Shown here one piece after another: positions 9,460-18,913 of a stretch of 60,582 nt of DNA. Under the pieces are notes generated by a model, which was given only the letters and a program-made list of their open reading frames with translations, ran no database searches and was not told the origin of the DNA. Source of the stretch: Cognatishimia sp. F0-27 (lineage in GTDB: Bacteria; Pseudomonadota; Alphaproteobacteria; Rhodobacterales; Rhodobacteraceae); assembly GCF_020667845.1 (NCBI RefSeq), contig NZ_JAFMPQ010000032.1:1-60582 (forward strand), in the 5' to 3' direction. A program made the translations under genes and the position numbers. Every line of letters begins with the position of its first letter. Position 1 is the first letter of the stretch.

Positions 9460-10674
9460 ATGTCTGATACGCCCGACATCACCCGCTTCGATCTCAACGC
9501 CATCGGCGCGGACTTCATCGCCAACCCGCACCCGACACTGCATGCCCTGCGCGCGCAGAACCCGATCCACCATAACCCCGACGGCTCGGTGTTTCTCACC
9601 CGCCACGCGGATGTGCTGGAGGTCTACCGGTCCCGAGCGATGCTGTCGGACAAGACCGAGGCGTTTGGTGAGAAATTCGGCCAATGCCCGCTCCTGACCC
9701 ACCACACGACCAGCCTCATATTCAACGATCCGCCCTATCACACGGTGGTGCGCAAGCTGATCTCCGGGGCGTTCACACCGCGCAAGCTTGCGGCGTTCGA
9801 GCCGCTGATCGCCCGCATCGTCAACCGGTTGCTCGACCGCGTCGAGGATCTGGGCACGCTCGACCTGATCGAGGACTTCGCCAAGATCCTGCCCACTGAA
9901 ATCATCTCGCTGATGCTCGGTATTCCCGAATCGCACCGCTCCGAGCTGCGCGGCTATTCCATCGCCATCCTCGGTGCGCTCGATCCCGTGGTGCCGCCGG
10001 ACAGGCTCGCGGCGGGCAATCGCGCGGTCACCGAATTCGGCGCAATCCTGCGTGAGCTCATCGCGTATCGCCGCGCCAACCCGGAGGACGCCGGGGAGGG
10101 CGAGGTGCTCGATGCGCTGATCTTCGGGGAGCATGAGGGCCGCACGCTCACCGACGAGGAACTGGTGCAGAACTGTATCTTCCTGCTCAATGCCGGTCAC
10201 GAAACCACCACCAGCTTTGTCGGCAATGCCATCGGAACCTTGCTGGATCATCCCGGCGAGCATCGCCGCCTGCTCGACGATCCGGACCTGATCACCGCCG
10301 CAATCGAGGAATTCCTGCGCTATGAAAGCCCGTTGCAGATCGGCAATCGGCTTGCGGGCGAAGACATCACGCTGCCCTCCGGCACCATCCCGAAGGGCAC
10401 CTATATCCACACCTCGATCGGGGGCGCGAACCGCGACCCGGCGGTGTTCGATCAGCCTGACCGCGTCGATCTCGGCCGCCGTCCGAACCGGCAGATCGCC
10501 TTCATCACCGGCATCCATGTCTGTCTTGGCGCGACCCTCGCCCGCGCGGAAGGGCGCATCGCCATCGGACAATTCGTCAAGCGGTTCCCGAAGCTGGCGC
10601 AGACCGGCCCGCGCGAAATCCTGCCTTTGGCGCGGTTCCGCGGCTATACCGCCTTCCCGATCTCCGTGCGCTGA
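9460..10674 (+). CDS. Cytochrome P450
   Basis: A 404-aa soluble bacterial-type P450 monooxygenase; substrate unknown. It has the I-helix oxygen-activation motif AGHETT (245-250), the K-helix ExxR (Glu284-Arg287) and the heme-thiolate Cys355 in FITGIHVCLG. The second glycine of the usual FGxGxHxCxG signature is isoleucine here. GGAGG precedes ATG 9460; the frame is open far upstream across the 117-bp repeats, which I exclude. No ferredoxin or reductase partner is adjacent. It sits between rpmD and rplO and ends convergent with the helicase gene. Confidence 0.93.
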   Translation: MSDTPDITRFDLNAIGADFIANPHPTLHALRAQNPIHHNPDGSVFLTRHADVLEVYRSRAMLSDKTEAFGEKFGQCPLLTHHTTSLIFNDPPYHTVVRKLISGAFTPRKLAAFEPLIARIVNRLLDRVEDLGTLDLIEDFAKILPTEIISLMLGIPESHRSELRGYSIAILGALDPVVPPDRLAAGNRAVTEFGAILRELIAYRRANPEDAGEGEVLDALIFGEHEGRTLTDEELVQNCIFLLNAGHETTTSFVGNAIGTLLDHPGEHRRLLDDPDLITAAIEEFLRYESPLQIGNRLAGEDITLPSGTIPKGTYIHTSIGGANRDPAVFDQPDRVDLGRRPNRQIAFITGIHVCLGATLARAEGRIAIGQFVKRFPKLAQTGPREILPLARFRGYTAFPISVR

Positions 10675-10734
10675 GCGTGACCTCCGGCGGTGTGGTCCGC
10701 GGATGGCCCAACCGGACGCCACCTCAGCGTCGAC

Positions 10735-10762
10735 AAAAAAGGCCCCGCATTTCTGCGGGGCC
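10735..10762 (-). terminator. Terminator of the DEAD-box helicase gene
   Basis: A perfect 9-bp stem GGCCCCGCA / TGCGGGGCC with TTTC loop. Read leftward it is followed by six T residues, as expected for the end of the helicase transcript. It also lies just behind the P450 gene and may act in both directions. Confidence 0.85.
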
Positions 10763-10786
10763 GTCATTCCTGGGAGCCAGAGCGGA

Positions 10787-12073
10787 TCAGGCCGCCTTGC
10801 GTCGACGATTGCCGCCGCCGCCGCTGCGACGGGACCGGCCACCGCCGCCCCCTCCGCCGCCGCCACCGGCGCTGCGCTTTTGTCCGCCGCCGCCGCCGCC
10901 CGGGCGACCGCGCCCGCGACCGCCGCCTTTTGCCGGACGGACAGGCTCGAACGGCTCGCCGCCCGCAACGTCGATCTTGCGTCCCATGACCTTCTCGACC
11001 GCGCGCAGCTCGTCCATTTCCTCGGCAGAGCAATAGGCAATGGCGGTGCCATCGCGCCCGGCCCGCGCGGTGCGCCCGATCCGGTGCACATAATTGTCGG
11101 GCACGTTGGGCAGGTCGAAATTGTAGACATAGCGCACAAGCGGGATGTCGATCCCGCGTGCGGCCACATCCGTGGCGACCAGCACCGTCAGTTCGCCTTC
11201 GCGGAAGGCGTTCAACGCCCGGTCACGCTGGCCCTGCGACTTGTTCCCGTGGATCGACGCGGCGGCAAATCCTGCCGCTTCGAGGTTCTTCTTGAGCCGC
11301 TCCGCCCCGTGCTTGGTGCGTGCAAAAACCAGCGCCGCTTCAGAGCGGTGCGTGTCGAGATGCTTCTTGAGCAGCGCCGTCTTGGCGGATTGTTCGACAA
11401 AATGCAGCGATTGCGCAATCCGTTCCACCGGTTTGCCCGGCGGGTTCACCTCGATGCGCACGGCATCGTTGAGATAGGCCCCGGCGATTTCGTTCATCTG
11501 TTTCGGCATGGTGGCCGAGAACAGCATCGTTTGCCGATCTTTCGGCAGGAGCGGCGCAATCTTGCGCAGCGCGTGGATAAAGCCGAGATCCAGCATCTGA
11601 TCGGCCTCGTCCAACACGAGAAAGCGCGTCTGGTCGAGCCGGACGGCCTTGCGGTCAAGCAGGTCGATCAGCCGGCCCGGGGTCGCCACGAGCAGGTCCG
11701 TGCCGCGTCCCATCTTCTGGATCTGAGGGTTGATCGAATTGCCACCCACCACAAGCGTGATCCGGATCTGCGTCTTGTCGGCATAGACGCGGAGCGCCTC
11801 GACGATCTGCTTGGCCAGTTCGCGGGTTGGCGCAAGGATCAACCCCCGCGCCGTTTTCGGGTCGGGTTTGCCTTCCATCCGCAGGAGCGTGGACAGGATC
11901 GGCAAACCGAAAGCGGCCGTCTTGCCGGAGCCGGTCTGCGCAAGGCCCATCACATCGCGGCCGTTCATGGCGTGCGGAATGGCCTTTGTCTGGATCGGGG
12001 TCGGATCGGTGATGCCGGCGGCGGCGAGGTTTGTCTGAAGGCGGGACGGCAGTCCCAGCATGTCAAAATCCAA
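10787..12073 (-). CDS. DEAD-box ATP-dependent RNA helicase (RhlE-like)
   Basis: About 428 aa. In order: Q-motif region (4-28), AQTGSGKT (45-52), PTRELA (82-87), TPGR (131-134), DEAD (155-158), SAT (186-188), then the second RecA-like domain with ATDVAARGID and HRIGRTARAG. A Gly/Arg-rich tail of about 60 residues, typical of RNA-binding extensions, ends the protein. It probably remodels RNA in ribosome assembly or cold adaptation. I chose the TTG at 12073 because AAGGA stands 7-8 nt upstream; an ATG four codons later is the alternative. It is encoded opposite to the ribosomal genes. Confidence 0.93.
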   Translation of the reverse strand: MDFDMLGLPSRLQTNLAAAGITDPTPIQTKAIPHAMNGRDVMGLAQTGSGKTAAFGLPILSTLLRMEGKPDPKTARGLILAPTRELAKQIVEALRVYADKTQIRITLVVGGNSINPQIQKMGRGTDLLVATPGRLIDLLDRKAVRLDQTRFLVLDEADQMLDLGFIHALRKIAPLLPKDRQTMLFSATMPKQMNEIAGAYLNDAVRIEVNPPGKPVERIAQSLHFVEQSAKTALLKKHLDTHRSEAALVFARTKHGAERLKKNLEAAGFAAASIHGNKSQGQRDRALNAFREGELTVLVATDVAARGIDIPLVRYVYNFDLPNVPDNYVHRIGRTARAGRDGTAIAYCSAEEMDELRAVEKVMGRKIDVAGGEPFEPVRPAKGGGRGRGRPGGGGGGQKRSAGGGGGGGGGGRSRRSGGGGNRRRKAA

Positions 12074-12640
12074 TGGATTTTCCTTTGTCTGACGCACGGC
12101 CCGGTCTCCGAGGTGCTCTACGCACACCGGACGGCCCAAACCGCGCAAGGGGGCGCCACGCACCGTGTCGGAGCGCCGGGCATACGGGTGAAGCCCTGAC
12201 ATGCGCATACAGCCGGATTGCCGCATGGCCGTCAAAGCCATGGAACCCCGCGTGAAATGGGAACCGATATCGGAAAGAGCGGTCGCTGCCTGACGGGTGC
12301 CCTGTGGGCGCTCGGAACGACGGGCTGCCCACTCACGCGGTGGGGCGACCGATACGCGGCATATGGGGCAGGGGGCGGGCCTTGTCAACGGGTGCGTGGA
12401 ATCAGGGGCGCGGCTGTGCCTTTTGCACCGGTGCCGTTGCCGGGCCGCGATGGCCCCGGGAAGCCCTGTCCGGACCAAGGCCGAAGAAGCCCGCCGAGGA
12501 TCGGCGAGACGGAGCCTTGATCTGCACCAAAAGCACCGCTATACGCGCCCGGTGGTCCACAGAGGCCCGATTCACAAAGCAAGAAAAGCCGAGGTCTGCC
12601 CATTTCGCTTCGCGGGCAGCATCCGGCAAGGAGAAGCGAC
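12074..12640. other. Gap between helicase and rplO
   Basis: A divergent intergenic region of 567 bp. The right part carries a good promoter for rplO (12517-12545) and a leader of about 95 nt. No RNA family or further gene was recognised. Confidence 0.6.
12517..12545 (+). promoter_or_regulatory. Promoter candidate for rplO-secY-adk
   Basis: TTGATC (12517-12522), a 17-nt spacer and TATACG (12540-12545), about 95 bp before the rplO ATG. It would drive the second half of the spc-type operon independently of rpmC-rpmD. Confidence 0.6.
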
Positions 12641-13111
12641 ATGAAACTCAATGAACTGCGCGACAATCCCGGCGCAACCAAATCCAAGCGCCGTGTTGGC
12701 CGTGGTCCCGGCTCGTCCAAGGGTAAGATGGGTGGCCGTGGTATCAAAGGTCAGAAATCCCGTTCGGGTGTGGCGATCAATGGCTATGAAGGCGGCCAGA
12801 TGCCGCTCTACCAGCGTTTGCCCAAGCGCGGCTTCAACAAGCCGAACCGCAAGGCCTACGCCGTGGTCAATCTTGGCCTGATCCAGAAATTCGTTGACGC
12901 AGGCAAGCTTGAGGCCGGCAACATCACCGAGGATACGCTTGTGTCCTCCGGGCTGGTGCGCCGCAAGCTCGATGGCATCCGCGTGCTCGCCAAGGGCGAT
13001 GTCACCGGCGCGCTGACGATTTCGGCGACCGGCGCCTCCAAGGCCGCCATCGACGCCGTGGCCGGCAAGGGCGGGTCGCTTTCGGTCACGTCCGCGGCAG
13101 CGGCGGAATAA
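12641..13111 (+). CDS. rplO: 50S ribosomal protein L15
   Basis: 156 aa, beginning [20 protein letters not shown] with the Gly/Lys-rich region ([20 protein letters not shown]) and the conserved [17 protein letters not shown]. It is a late-assembly protein of the 50S. AAGGAGAAGCGAC precedes the ATG. secY follows after about 110 nt. Confidence 0.97.
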   Translation: MKLNELRDNPGATKSKRRVGRGPGSSKGKMGGRGIKGQKSRSGVAINGYEGGQMPLYQRLPKRGFNKPNRKAYAVVNLGLIQKFVDAGKLEAGNITEDTLVSSGLVRRKLDGIRVLAKGDVTGALTISATGASKAAIDAVAGKGGSLSVTSAAAAE

Positions 13112-13221
13112 CGACTTGTGAGCGGCCCCTGCGCCGCTTACATCTTGTCCACGTTTTCCATTGAACGCCGCCCGACGGAAAACACGTCGTGGCGGCGTTT
13201 GTCATAGACAGAGAGATCCGC

Positions 13222-14585
<1,364 letters not shown>

Positions 14586-14589
<4 letters not shown>

Positions 14590-15224
14590 ACATTATTCTT
14601 TTGGGACCGCCGGGGGCGGGCAAGGGCACACAGGCGCGGATCCTGGAAACGGAACGCGGTCTGACCCAGCTCTCGACCGGCGATATGCTGCGCGAGGCCA
14701 AGGACAGCGGGACGGAAATGGGCAAGATGGTTGCGGGCGTGATGGCGCGCGGCGAGCTTGTCACCGATGAAATCGTCATCGGTCTGATCCGCGAGAAACT
14801 GGCAGCAGGCGGCTCGGGCTTCATCTTCGATGGTTTCCCGCGGACCCTGGCACAGGCCGACGCGCTGGGGGCGCTGCTCGAAGAGATGAACCAGACCCTC
14901 GACAAGGTGGTGGAACTGCGCGTCGATGACGAGGCGCTCGTGGCCCGGATCACGGCACGCTCCACCTGCGGAAGCTGCGGCGAAGTCTATAACGACCTCA
15001 CCAAGCCGATCCCCGCGGATGGCAAATGTTCCAACTGCGGCGGCACGGAGTTCAAGCGGCGGGCCGATGACAATGAGGAAAGCCTCAAGACGCGCCTGAT
15101 GGCCTATTACAAGCAGACCTCGCCGCTGATCGGTTACTACTACGCCAAGGGCAATCACGCGGCGGTGGATGGTTTGGGCGAGATCGATGCGGTCAAGGCG
15201 GAGATCGCCATCGCGCTGGCGTGA
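14586..15224 (+). CDS. adk: Adenylate kinase, zinc-LID form
   Basis: 212 aa. P-loop GPPGAGKGT (7-15), nucleotide-binding DGFPRT, and a LID domain with four cysteines in two CxxC pairs (CGSCG and CSNCG), which should bind zinc as in the Gram-positive-like long form. It converts ATP + AMP to 2 ADP in the cytoplasm. The start overlaps the secY stop by 4 nt, the classic secY-adk coupling. Confidence 0.97.
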
Positions 15225-15233
15225 TCGGGTTCA

Positions 15234-15262
15234 TTGATTATTAGCCGATCCGTGCTTATATT
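15234..15262 (+). promoter_or_regulatory. Promoter candidate for the DUF4760 gene
   Basis: TTGATT (15234-15239), 17-nt spacer, TATATT (15257-15262), just after adk. The AT-rich -10 stands out in the local GC-rich sequence. Confidence 0.55.
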
Positions 15263-15287
15263 TGTCGCGCAACCAAGGGAGATATCC

Positions 15288-15314
15288 ATGCTTCGTGAAG
15301 GTTACAGAGACTGA
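15288..15314 (+). CDS. Possible 8-codon leader peptide MLREGYRD
   Basis: AAGGGAG lies about 7 nt before an ATG that opens only eight codons and stops at TGA, 9 nt ahead of the GTG of the DUF4760 gene. The ribosome site is much better than that of the downstream gene, so the mini-ORF could couple or regulate its translation. It may instead be accidental. Confidence 0.3.
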   Translation: MLREGYRD

Positions 15315-15323
15315 TCCGAGACA

Positions 15324-15944
15324 GTGAAGTTGTCTTGTGAAGAGATTGACGGGGCGGCGCAGGTGATCTGCGCGGCCCCGAATACGTATTGGTGGGTCGC
15401 CCCGGCGGTGATTGCCTGCTCGGCCGTCATGGCGGCGCTGATCTCATTGCGCGCCATTGCCGCGAACAAGGAAATCGCCCGCAAGCGCGCAACTCTCGAT
15501 CTGATCGAACGCTCCGAGTCCACGGAGTATTATCAGAGCCTGCACCGGGCTTTCACCGCCGTCCGCCGCGACGAGGGCGGGCTGGCGCAGCTTAAGGTGG
15601 TGACCAATCCCGATCTGATGCTGCAACGGCAAAGGGTTCTCAATTTCCTCAATCACTACGAAATCATTGCCATCGGCATCAAGAAGGGCGTGCTCGACGA
15701 GGACCTCTATCGCAGCTTCATGCGCTCCACGGTGGTGCGCGACTGGTTTGAAGCGGAGGATTTCATCGCGCATATCCGCCGCCCGACGCCGGACAGCGGG
15801 TCCAAAGTGAGCGCCAACAAGGCCTTCTCCAATTTTGAGGAACTGGCGCTCAAATGGGCGCCGGAGGTGCAGCTTGACCTGCCTCTTGAGGGGCAGTCCG
15901 ACGGTGCCGACGATCCGAAGAACAAATCTCTTGACAGGGGTTGA
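15324..15944 (+). CDS. DUF4760-like membrane-anchored protein
   Basis: 206 aa with one N-terminal membrane segment (about 21-42: YWWVAPAVIACSAVMAALIS), then a cytosolic helical domain with ATLDLIERSESTEYY and a FLNHYEIIAIGIKKGVLDE segment, the pattern of DUF4760 proteins. Function unknown. The start is GTG 15324 with a weak ribosome site. It interrupts the usual adk-rpsM linkage, and its 3' end overlaps the promoter proposed for rpsM. Confidence 0.7.
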   Translation: MKLSCEEIDGAAQVICAAPNTYWWVAPAVIACSAVMAALISLRAIAANKEIARKRATLDLIERSESTEYYQSLHRAFTAVRRDEGGLAQLKVVTNPDLMLQRQRVLNFLNHYEIIAIGIKKGVLDEDLYRSFMRSTVVRDWFEAEDFIAHIRRPTPDSGSKVSANKAFSNFEELALKWAPEVQLDLPLEGQSDGADDPKNKSLDRG

Positions 15945-15969
15945 CCCGAGCGGCTCACGCCCATAGATA
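15941..15969 (+). promoter_or_regulatory. Promoter candidate for rpsM-rpsK-rpoA-rplQ
   Basis: TTGACC (15941-15946), 17-nt spacer, TAGATA (15964-15969). A second TTGACA lies 10 nt upstream (15931-15936). The -35 overlaps the stop codon of the DUF4760 gene. Confidence 0.6.
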
Positions 15970-16125
15970 GCCGCATCCCGCAAGGGGTATCTCAGCCGAA
16001 TCGCACTGCAGAGATCCGGCGCATCACCTCGATATGACGCTGGCCCGGACCGCCTTTTCAAGCGCCGGGCCGTTGTTGTGAAAAAAGGGCCTGGCGTTAC
16101 GGGCTCGCAGCGAAAGGACAGACAC

Positions 16126-16494
16126 TTGGCACGTATTGCCGGCGTTAACATCCCGACCCACAAGCGAGTGCCCATTGCACTCACATATATCACCGGAATC
16201 GGCCACAGCTCGGCCAAGCAGATCTGCGAGGCCGTCAATGTCGACGCCGCGCGGCGCGTGAACGAGCTCTCCGATGCCGAAGTGCTCGCCATCCGCGAGC
16301 ATATCGACGCCAATTACAACGTCGAAGGCGACCTGCGCCGCGAAGTGCAGATGAACGTCAAGCGCCTGATGGACCTTGGTTGCTACCGCGGCCTGCGCCA
16401 TCGCCGCAACCTCCCCGTGCGCGGTCAGCGCACCCATACGAACGCACGCACGCGCAAGGGCCCTGCAAAGCCCATCGCCGGCAAGAAGAAGTAA
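16126..16494 (+). CDS. rpsM: 30S ribosomal protein S13
   Basis: 122 aa with a TTG start: the first residues read (M)[14 protein letters not shown], the standard S13 N-terminus, and AAGGACAG lies upstream. Conserved parts include [14 protein letters not shown] and the basic tail [18 protein letters not shown]13 sits in the 30S head and contacts tRNA. An upstream GTG at 16078 would add 16 unlikely residues. Confidence 0.95.
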   Translation: MARIAGVNIPTHKRVPIALTYITGIGHSSAKQICEAVNVDAARRVNELSDAEVLAIREHIDANYNVEGDLRREVQMNVKRLMDLGCYRGLRHRRNLPVRGQRTHTNARTRKGPAKPIAGKKK

Positions 16495-16509
16495 GGGAGG
16501 CTATTCGAT

Positions 16510-16902
16510 ATGGCACGTGATACTCGCCGTGGCGGCAAGAAAAAGGTCTCCAAGAACATCGCAGCTGGCGTTGCGCATGTGAACTCGACCTTCAACAACA
16601 CCAAGATCCTGATCTCCGATGTGCAGGGCAACGCGATCGCCTGGTCGTCTGCCGGCACCATGGGCTTCAAGGGATCGCGCAAATCCACGCCCTACGCGGC
16701 ACAGCTTGCGGCGGAAGACGCCGGCAAGAAGGCACAGGACCACGGTGTGAAGACACTGGAAGTCGAAGTGCAGGGCCCCGGTTCGGGTCGCGAATCGGCG
16801 CTGCGCGCGCTGGCCGCTGTCGGCTTCAACATCACGTCGATCCGCGACGTGACGCCGATCGCGCATAACGGCTGCCGTCCGCCGAAGCGCCGTCGCGTCT
16901 AA
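16510..16902 (+). CDS. rpsK: 30S ribosomal protein S11
   Basis: 130 aa with the conserved [19 protein letters not shown], the [13 protein letters not shown] loop and the end [11 protein letters not shown]. It is part of the 30S platform. GGGAGG precedes the ATG. A long hairpin lies between rpsK and rpoA. Confidence 0.97.
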   Translation: MARDTRRGGKKKVSKNIAAGVAHVNSTFNNTKILISDVQGNAIAWSSAGTMGFKGSRKSTPYAAQLAAEDAGKKAQDHGVKTLEVEVQGPGSGRESALRALAAVGFNITSIRDVTPIAHNGCRPPKRRRV

Positions 16903-16919
16903 ACGGCATCAAAATCAAT

Positions 16920-16950
16920 CGAGGCCGGGTGGATTTTCTGCCCGGCCTCG
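16920..16950 (+). other. Strong hairpin between rpsK and rpoA
   Basis: A perfect 10-bp stem CGAGGCCGGG / CCCGGCCTCG with an 11-nt loop, 17 nt after the rpsK stop. No U-tract follows, so it is more likely an RNA-processing or stability element, or an attenuator, than a simple terminator. Confidence 0.6.
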
Positions 16951-17018
16951 AGTCGTCATTTGAAACCTCGGGCGCAGGCCTTTTGGGACATGGAAGGTTT
17001 GCAGGTATGGAGGGACGC

Positions 17019-18035
17019 ATGATCCACAAGAATTGGGCAGAGCTGATCAAACCTCAGCAATTGCAGGTGAAGCCGGGCGCCGATCCGTCCCGCACGGCGA
17101 CATTGATCGCAGAGCCGCTGGAGCGCGGCTTTGGCCTCACGCTCGGCAACGCGCTGCGCCGCGTGTTGCTTTCGAGCCTGCAGGGTGCGGCGATCACATC
17201 GGTGCAGATCGACAACGTGCTGCACGAGTTTTCGTCCGTTGCCGGTGTGCGCGAGGATGTGACCGACATCATCCTGAACCTCAAGGGCGTGAGCCTGCGC
17301 ATGGAAGTCGAAGGGCCCAAGCGCCTGTCGATCTCCGCGAAGGGTCCGGGCGTTGTCACCGCGGGCGACATCTCCGAGACGAACGGCATCGAGGTGCTGG
17401 ATCGCGATCACGTGATCTGCCACGTGGACGAGGGCGCCGAAGTCTACATGGAACTCACCGTCAACATGGGCAGCGGCTACGTCTCCGCGGACAAGAACAA
17501 GCCCGAGGATGCCCCGATCGGGCTGATCCCGATCGACGCCATCTATTCGCCGGTCAAGAAGGTCTCCTATGACGTGCAACCGACCCGTGAGGGCCAGGTG
17601 CTCGACTACGACAAGCTGACCATGAAGGTGGAAACAGACGGATCGGTGACCCCCGAGGACGCCATCGCCTTCGCAGCGCGCATCCTGCAAGACCAGCTGT
17701 CGATCTTCGTGAACTTCGAAGAGCCCGAAAGCGCGTCGCGTCAGGATGATGACGATGGTCTGGAGTTCAACCCGCTTCTGCTCAAGAAGGTGGACGAGCT
17801 CGAACTGTCCGTCCGCTCCGCGAACTGCCTCAAGAACGACAACATCGTCTATATCGGTGACCTGATCCAGAAGACCGAAGCCGAGATGCTGCGCACGCCG
17901 AACTTCGGTCGCAAGTCGCTCAACGAGATCAAGGAAGTGCTCTCGGGCATGGGTCTCCACCTTGGCATGGATGTCGAGGACTGGCCGCCGGACAATATCG
18001 AGGATCTGGCCAAGAAGCTCGAAGACTCGTTCTAA
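17019..18035 (+). CDS. rpoA: RNA polymerase alpha subunit
   Basis: 338 aa, family length. The N-terminal dimerisation domain contains [19 protein letters not shown]. The C-terminal domain includes [16 protein letters not shown] and [16 protein letters not shown], which contacts UP elements and activators. GGAGG precedes ATG 17019; a longer frame from 16929 would include the hairpin region and is rejected. rplQ follows after 259 nt, more than usual. Confidence 0.97.
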   Translation: MIHKNWAELIKPQQLQVKPGADPSRTATLIAEPLERGFGLTLGNALRRVLLSSLQGAAITSVQIDNVLHEFSSVAGVREDVTDIILNLKGVSLRMEVEGPKRLSISAKGPGVVTAGDISETNGIEVLDRDHVICHVDEGAEVYMELTVNMGSGYVSADKNKPEDAPIGLIPIDAIYSPVKKVSYDVQPTREGQVLDYDKLTMKVETDGSVTPEDAIAFAARILQDQLSIFVNFEEPESASRQDDDDGLEFNPLLLKKVDELELSVRSANCLKNDNIVYIGDLIQKTEAEMLRTPNFGRKSLNEIKEVLSGMGLHLGMDVEDWPPDNIEDLAKKLEDSF

Positions 18036-18142
18036 GAGATCCGGGCGCCCGCTTCCCCGCTTCGAACGGCGCGGACGCCCACCCACCCACCCCGTCGCCC
18101 CGCTCAAACCGGGGAAGCGGGCGGGTTTGGTGCCGCAAGGCA

Positions 18143-18186
18143 TGCGCATGGTTTGTGCATTGGATGTGCATCGATTGTGCATCGGC
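18143..18186. repeat. Four tandem 11-bp repeats, TG[T/C]GCAT core
   Basis: The core TG[T/C]GCAT occurs at 18143, 18154, 18165 and 18176, exactly 11 bp apart, so the copies fall close to one face of the helix. The first copy reads TGCGCAT, the others TGTGCAT. The array lies in the rpoA-rplQ gap, about 110 bp before rplQ, and may be a protein-binding array or a simple tandem duplication. Confidence 0.7.
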
Positions 18187-18294
18187 CGGATTGGCCGGTT
18201 TCGGGTCGGTTTCGACCCCAAGGTGAGCGGTCCGCACGCACGGACTGCCGGACAAAGCAAAACAGCCCGTAGAGGGCAATTAGGAGTAAGACAC

Positions 18295-18714
18295 ATGCGT
18301 CACGCAAAAGGCTACCGCCGTCTCAACCGCACCCACGAACACCGTAAGGCCTTGTTTTCCAACATGGCTGGCTCTCTGATCGAACATGAGCAGATCAAGA
18401 CGACCCTGCCGAAAGCCAAGGAACTCAAGCGCATCATGGACAAGCTGATCACGCTCGGGAAGCGCGGCGATCTGCATGCCCGCCGCCAGGCCGCAGCCCA
18501 GCTCAAGCAGGACAAGGACGTCGCCAAGCTCTTCGAGATCCTCGGCCCGCGTTATGCCGAGCGCCAGGGCGGCTACACCCGCGTCATGAAAGCCGGTTTC
18601 CGGTATGGCGACATGGCGCCGATGGCGATCATCGAATTGGTCGACCGCGACGTCGCAGCAAAAGGCGCTGCGGACAAAGCGCGCCTCGAAGCGGAAGAAG
18701 TGACTGAAGACTAA
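18295..18714 (+). CDS. rplQ: 50S ribosomal protein L17
   Basis: 139 aa, beginning [20 protein letters not shown], with [20 protein letters not shown] in the C-terminal part. It lies near the tunnel exit. TAGGAG precedes the ATG. A terminator follows. Confidence 0.97.
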   Translation: MRHAKGYRRLNRTHEHRKALFSNMAGSLIEHEQIKTTLPKAKELKRIMDKLITLGKRGDLHARRQAAAQLKQDKDVAKLFEILGPRYAERQGGYTRVMKAGFRYGDMAPMAIIELVDRDVAAKGAADKARLEAEEVTED

Positions 18715-18743
18715 GCCGAATTCGGTTTTACAGGAAGTGTCGG

Positions 18744-18769
18744 GGCCCCATCTTAGCGATGGGGCCTTT
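18744..18769 (+). terminator. Intrinsic terminator after rplQ
   Basis: A 9-bp stem GGCCCCATC / GATGGGGCC with TTAGC loop and a short T run. It ends the alpha-type operon. Confidence 0.85.
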
Positions 18770-18861
18770 GTCGTTTGGACCCGCCGTTAATGGCACGAGC
18801 ACTCCGTCATGAGACAGGTCGTGGGTCGGCAGACTCGCTTACCTGCCCCGATCCGGGCGGG

Positions 18862-18890
18862 TTGCAAAGCGCGGGCTGCAACGACATATC
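18862..18890 (+). promoter_or_regulatory. Weak promoter candidate for the protease gene
   Basis: TTGCAA (18862-18867), 17-nt spacer, CATATC (18885-18890), 23 bp before the protease ATG. The spacing is ideal but the -10 is a poor match. Confidence 0.35.
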
Positions 18891-18913
18891 CTTGTGCAAA
18901 GGGAGGAAGAGCG

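Noticed and set aside
8718-9467. 249-codon frame across the 117-bp repeats
   Set aside because: It is open only because the unit is a multiple of three; other frames and the minus strand are equally open, and there is no ribosome site or recognisable domain.
16929-17018. Extended N-terminus of rpoA
   Set aside because: It would translate the hairpin region; the conserved protein starts at [12 protein letters not shown] with GGAGG upstream.
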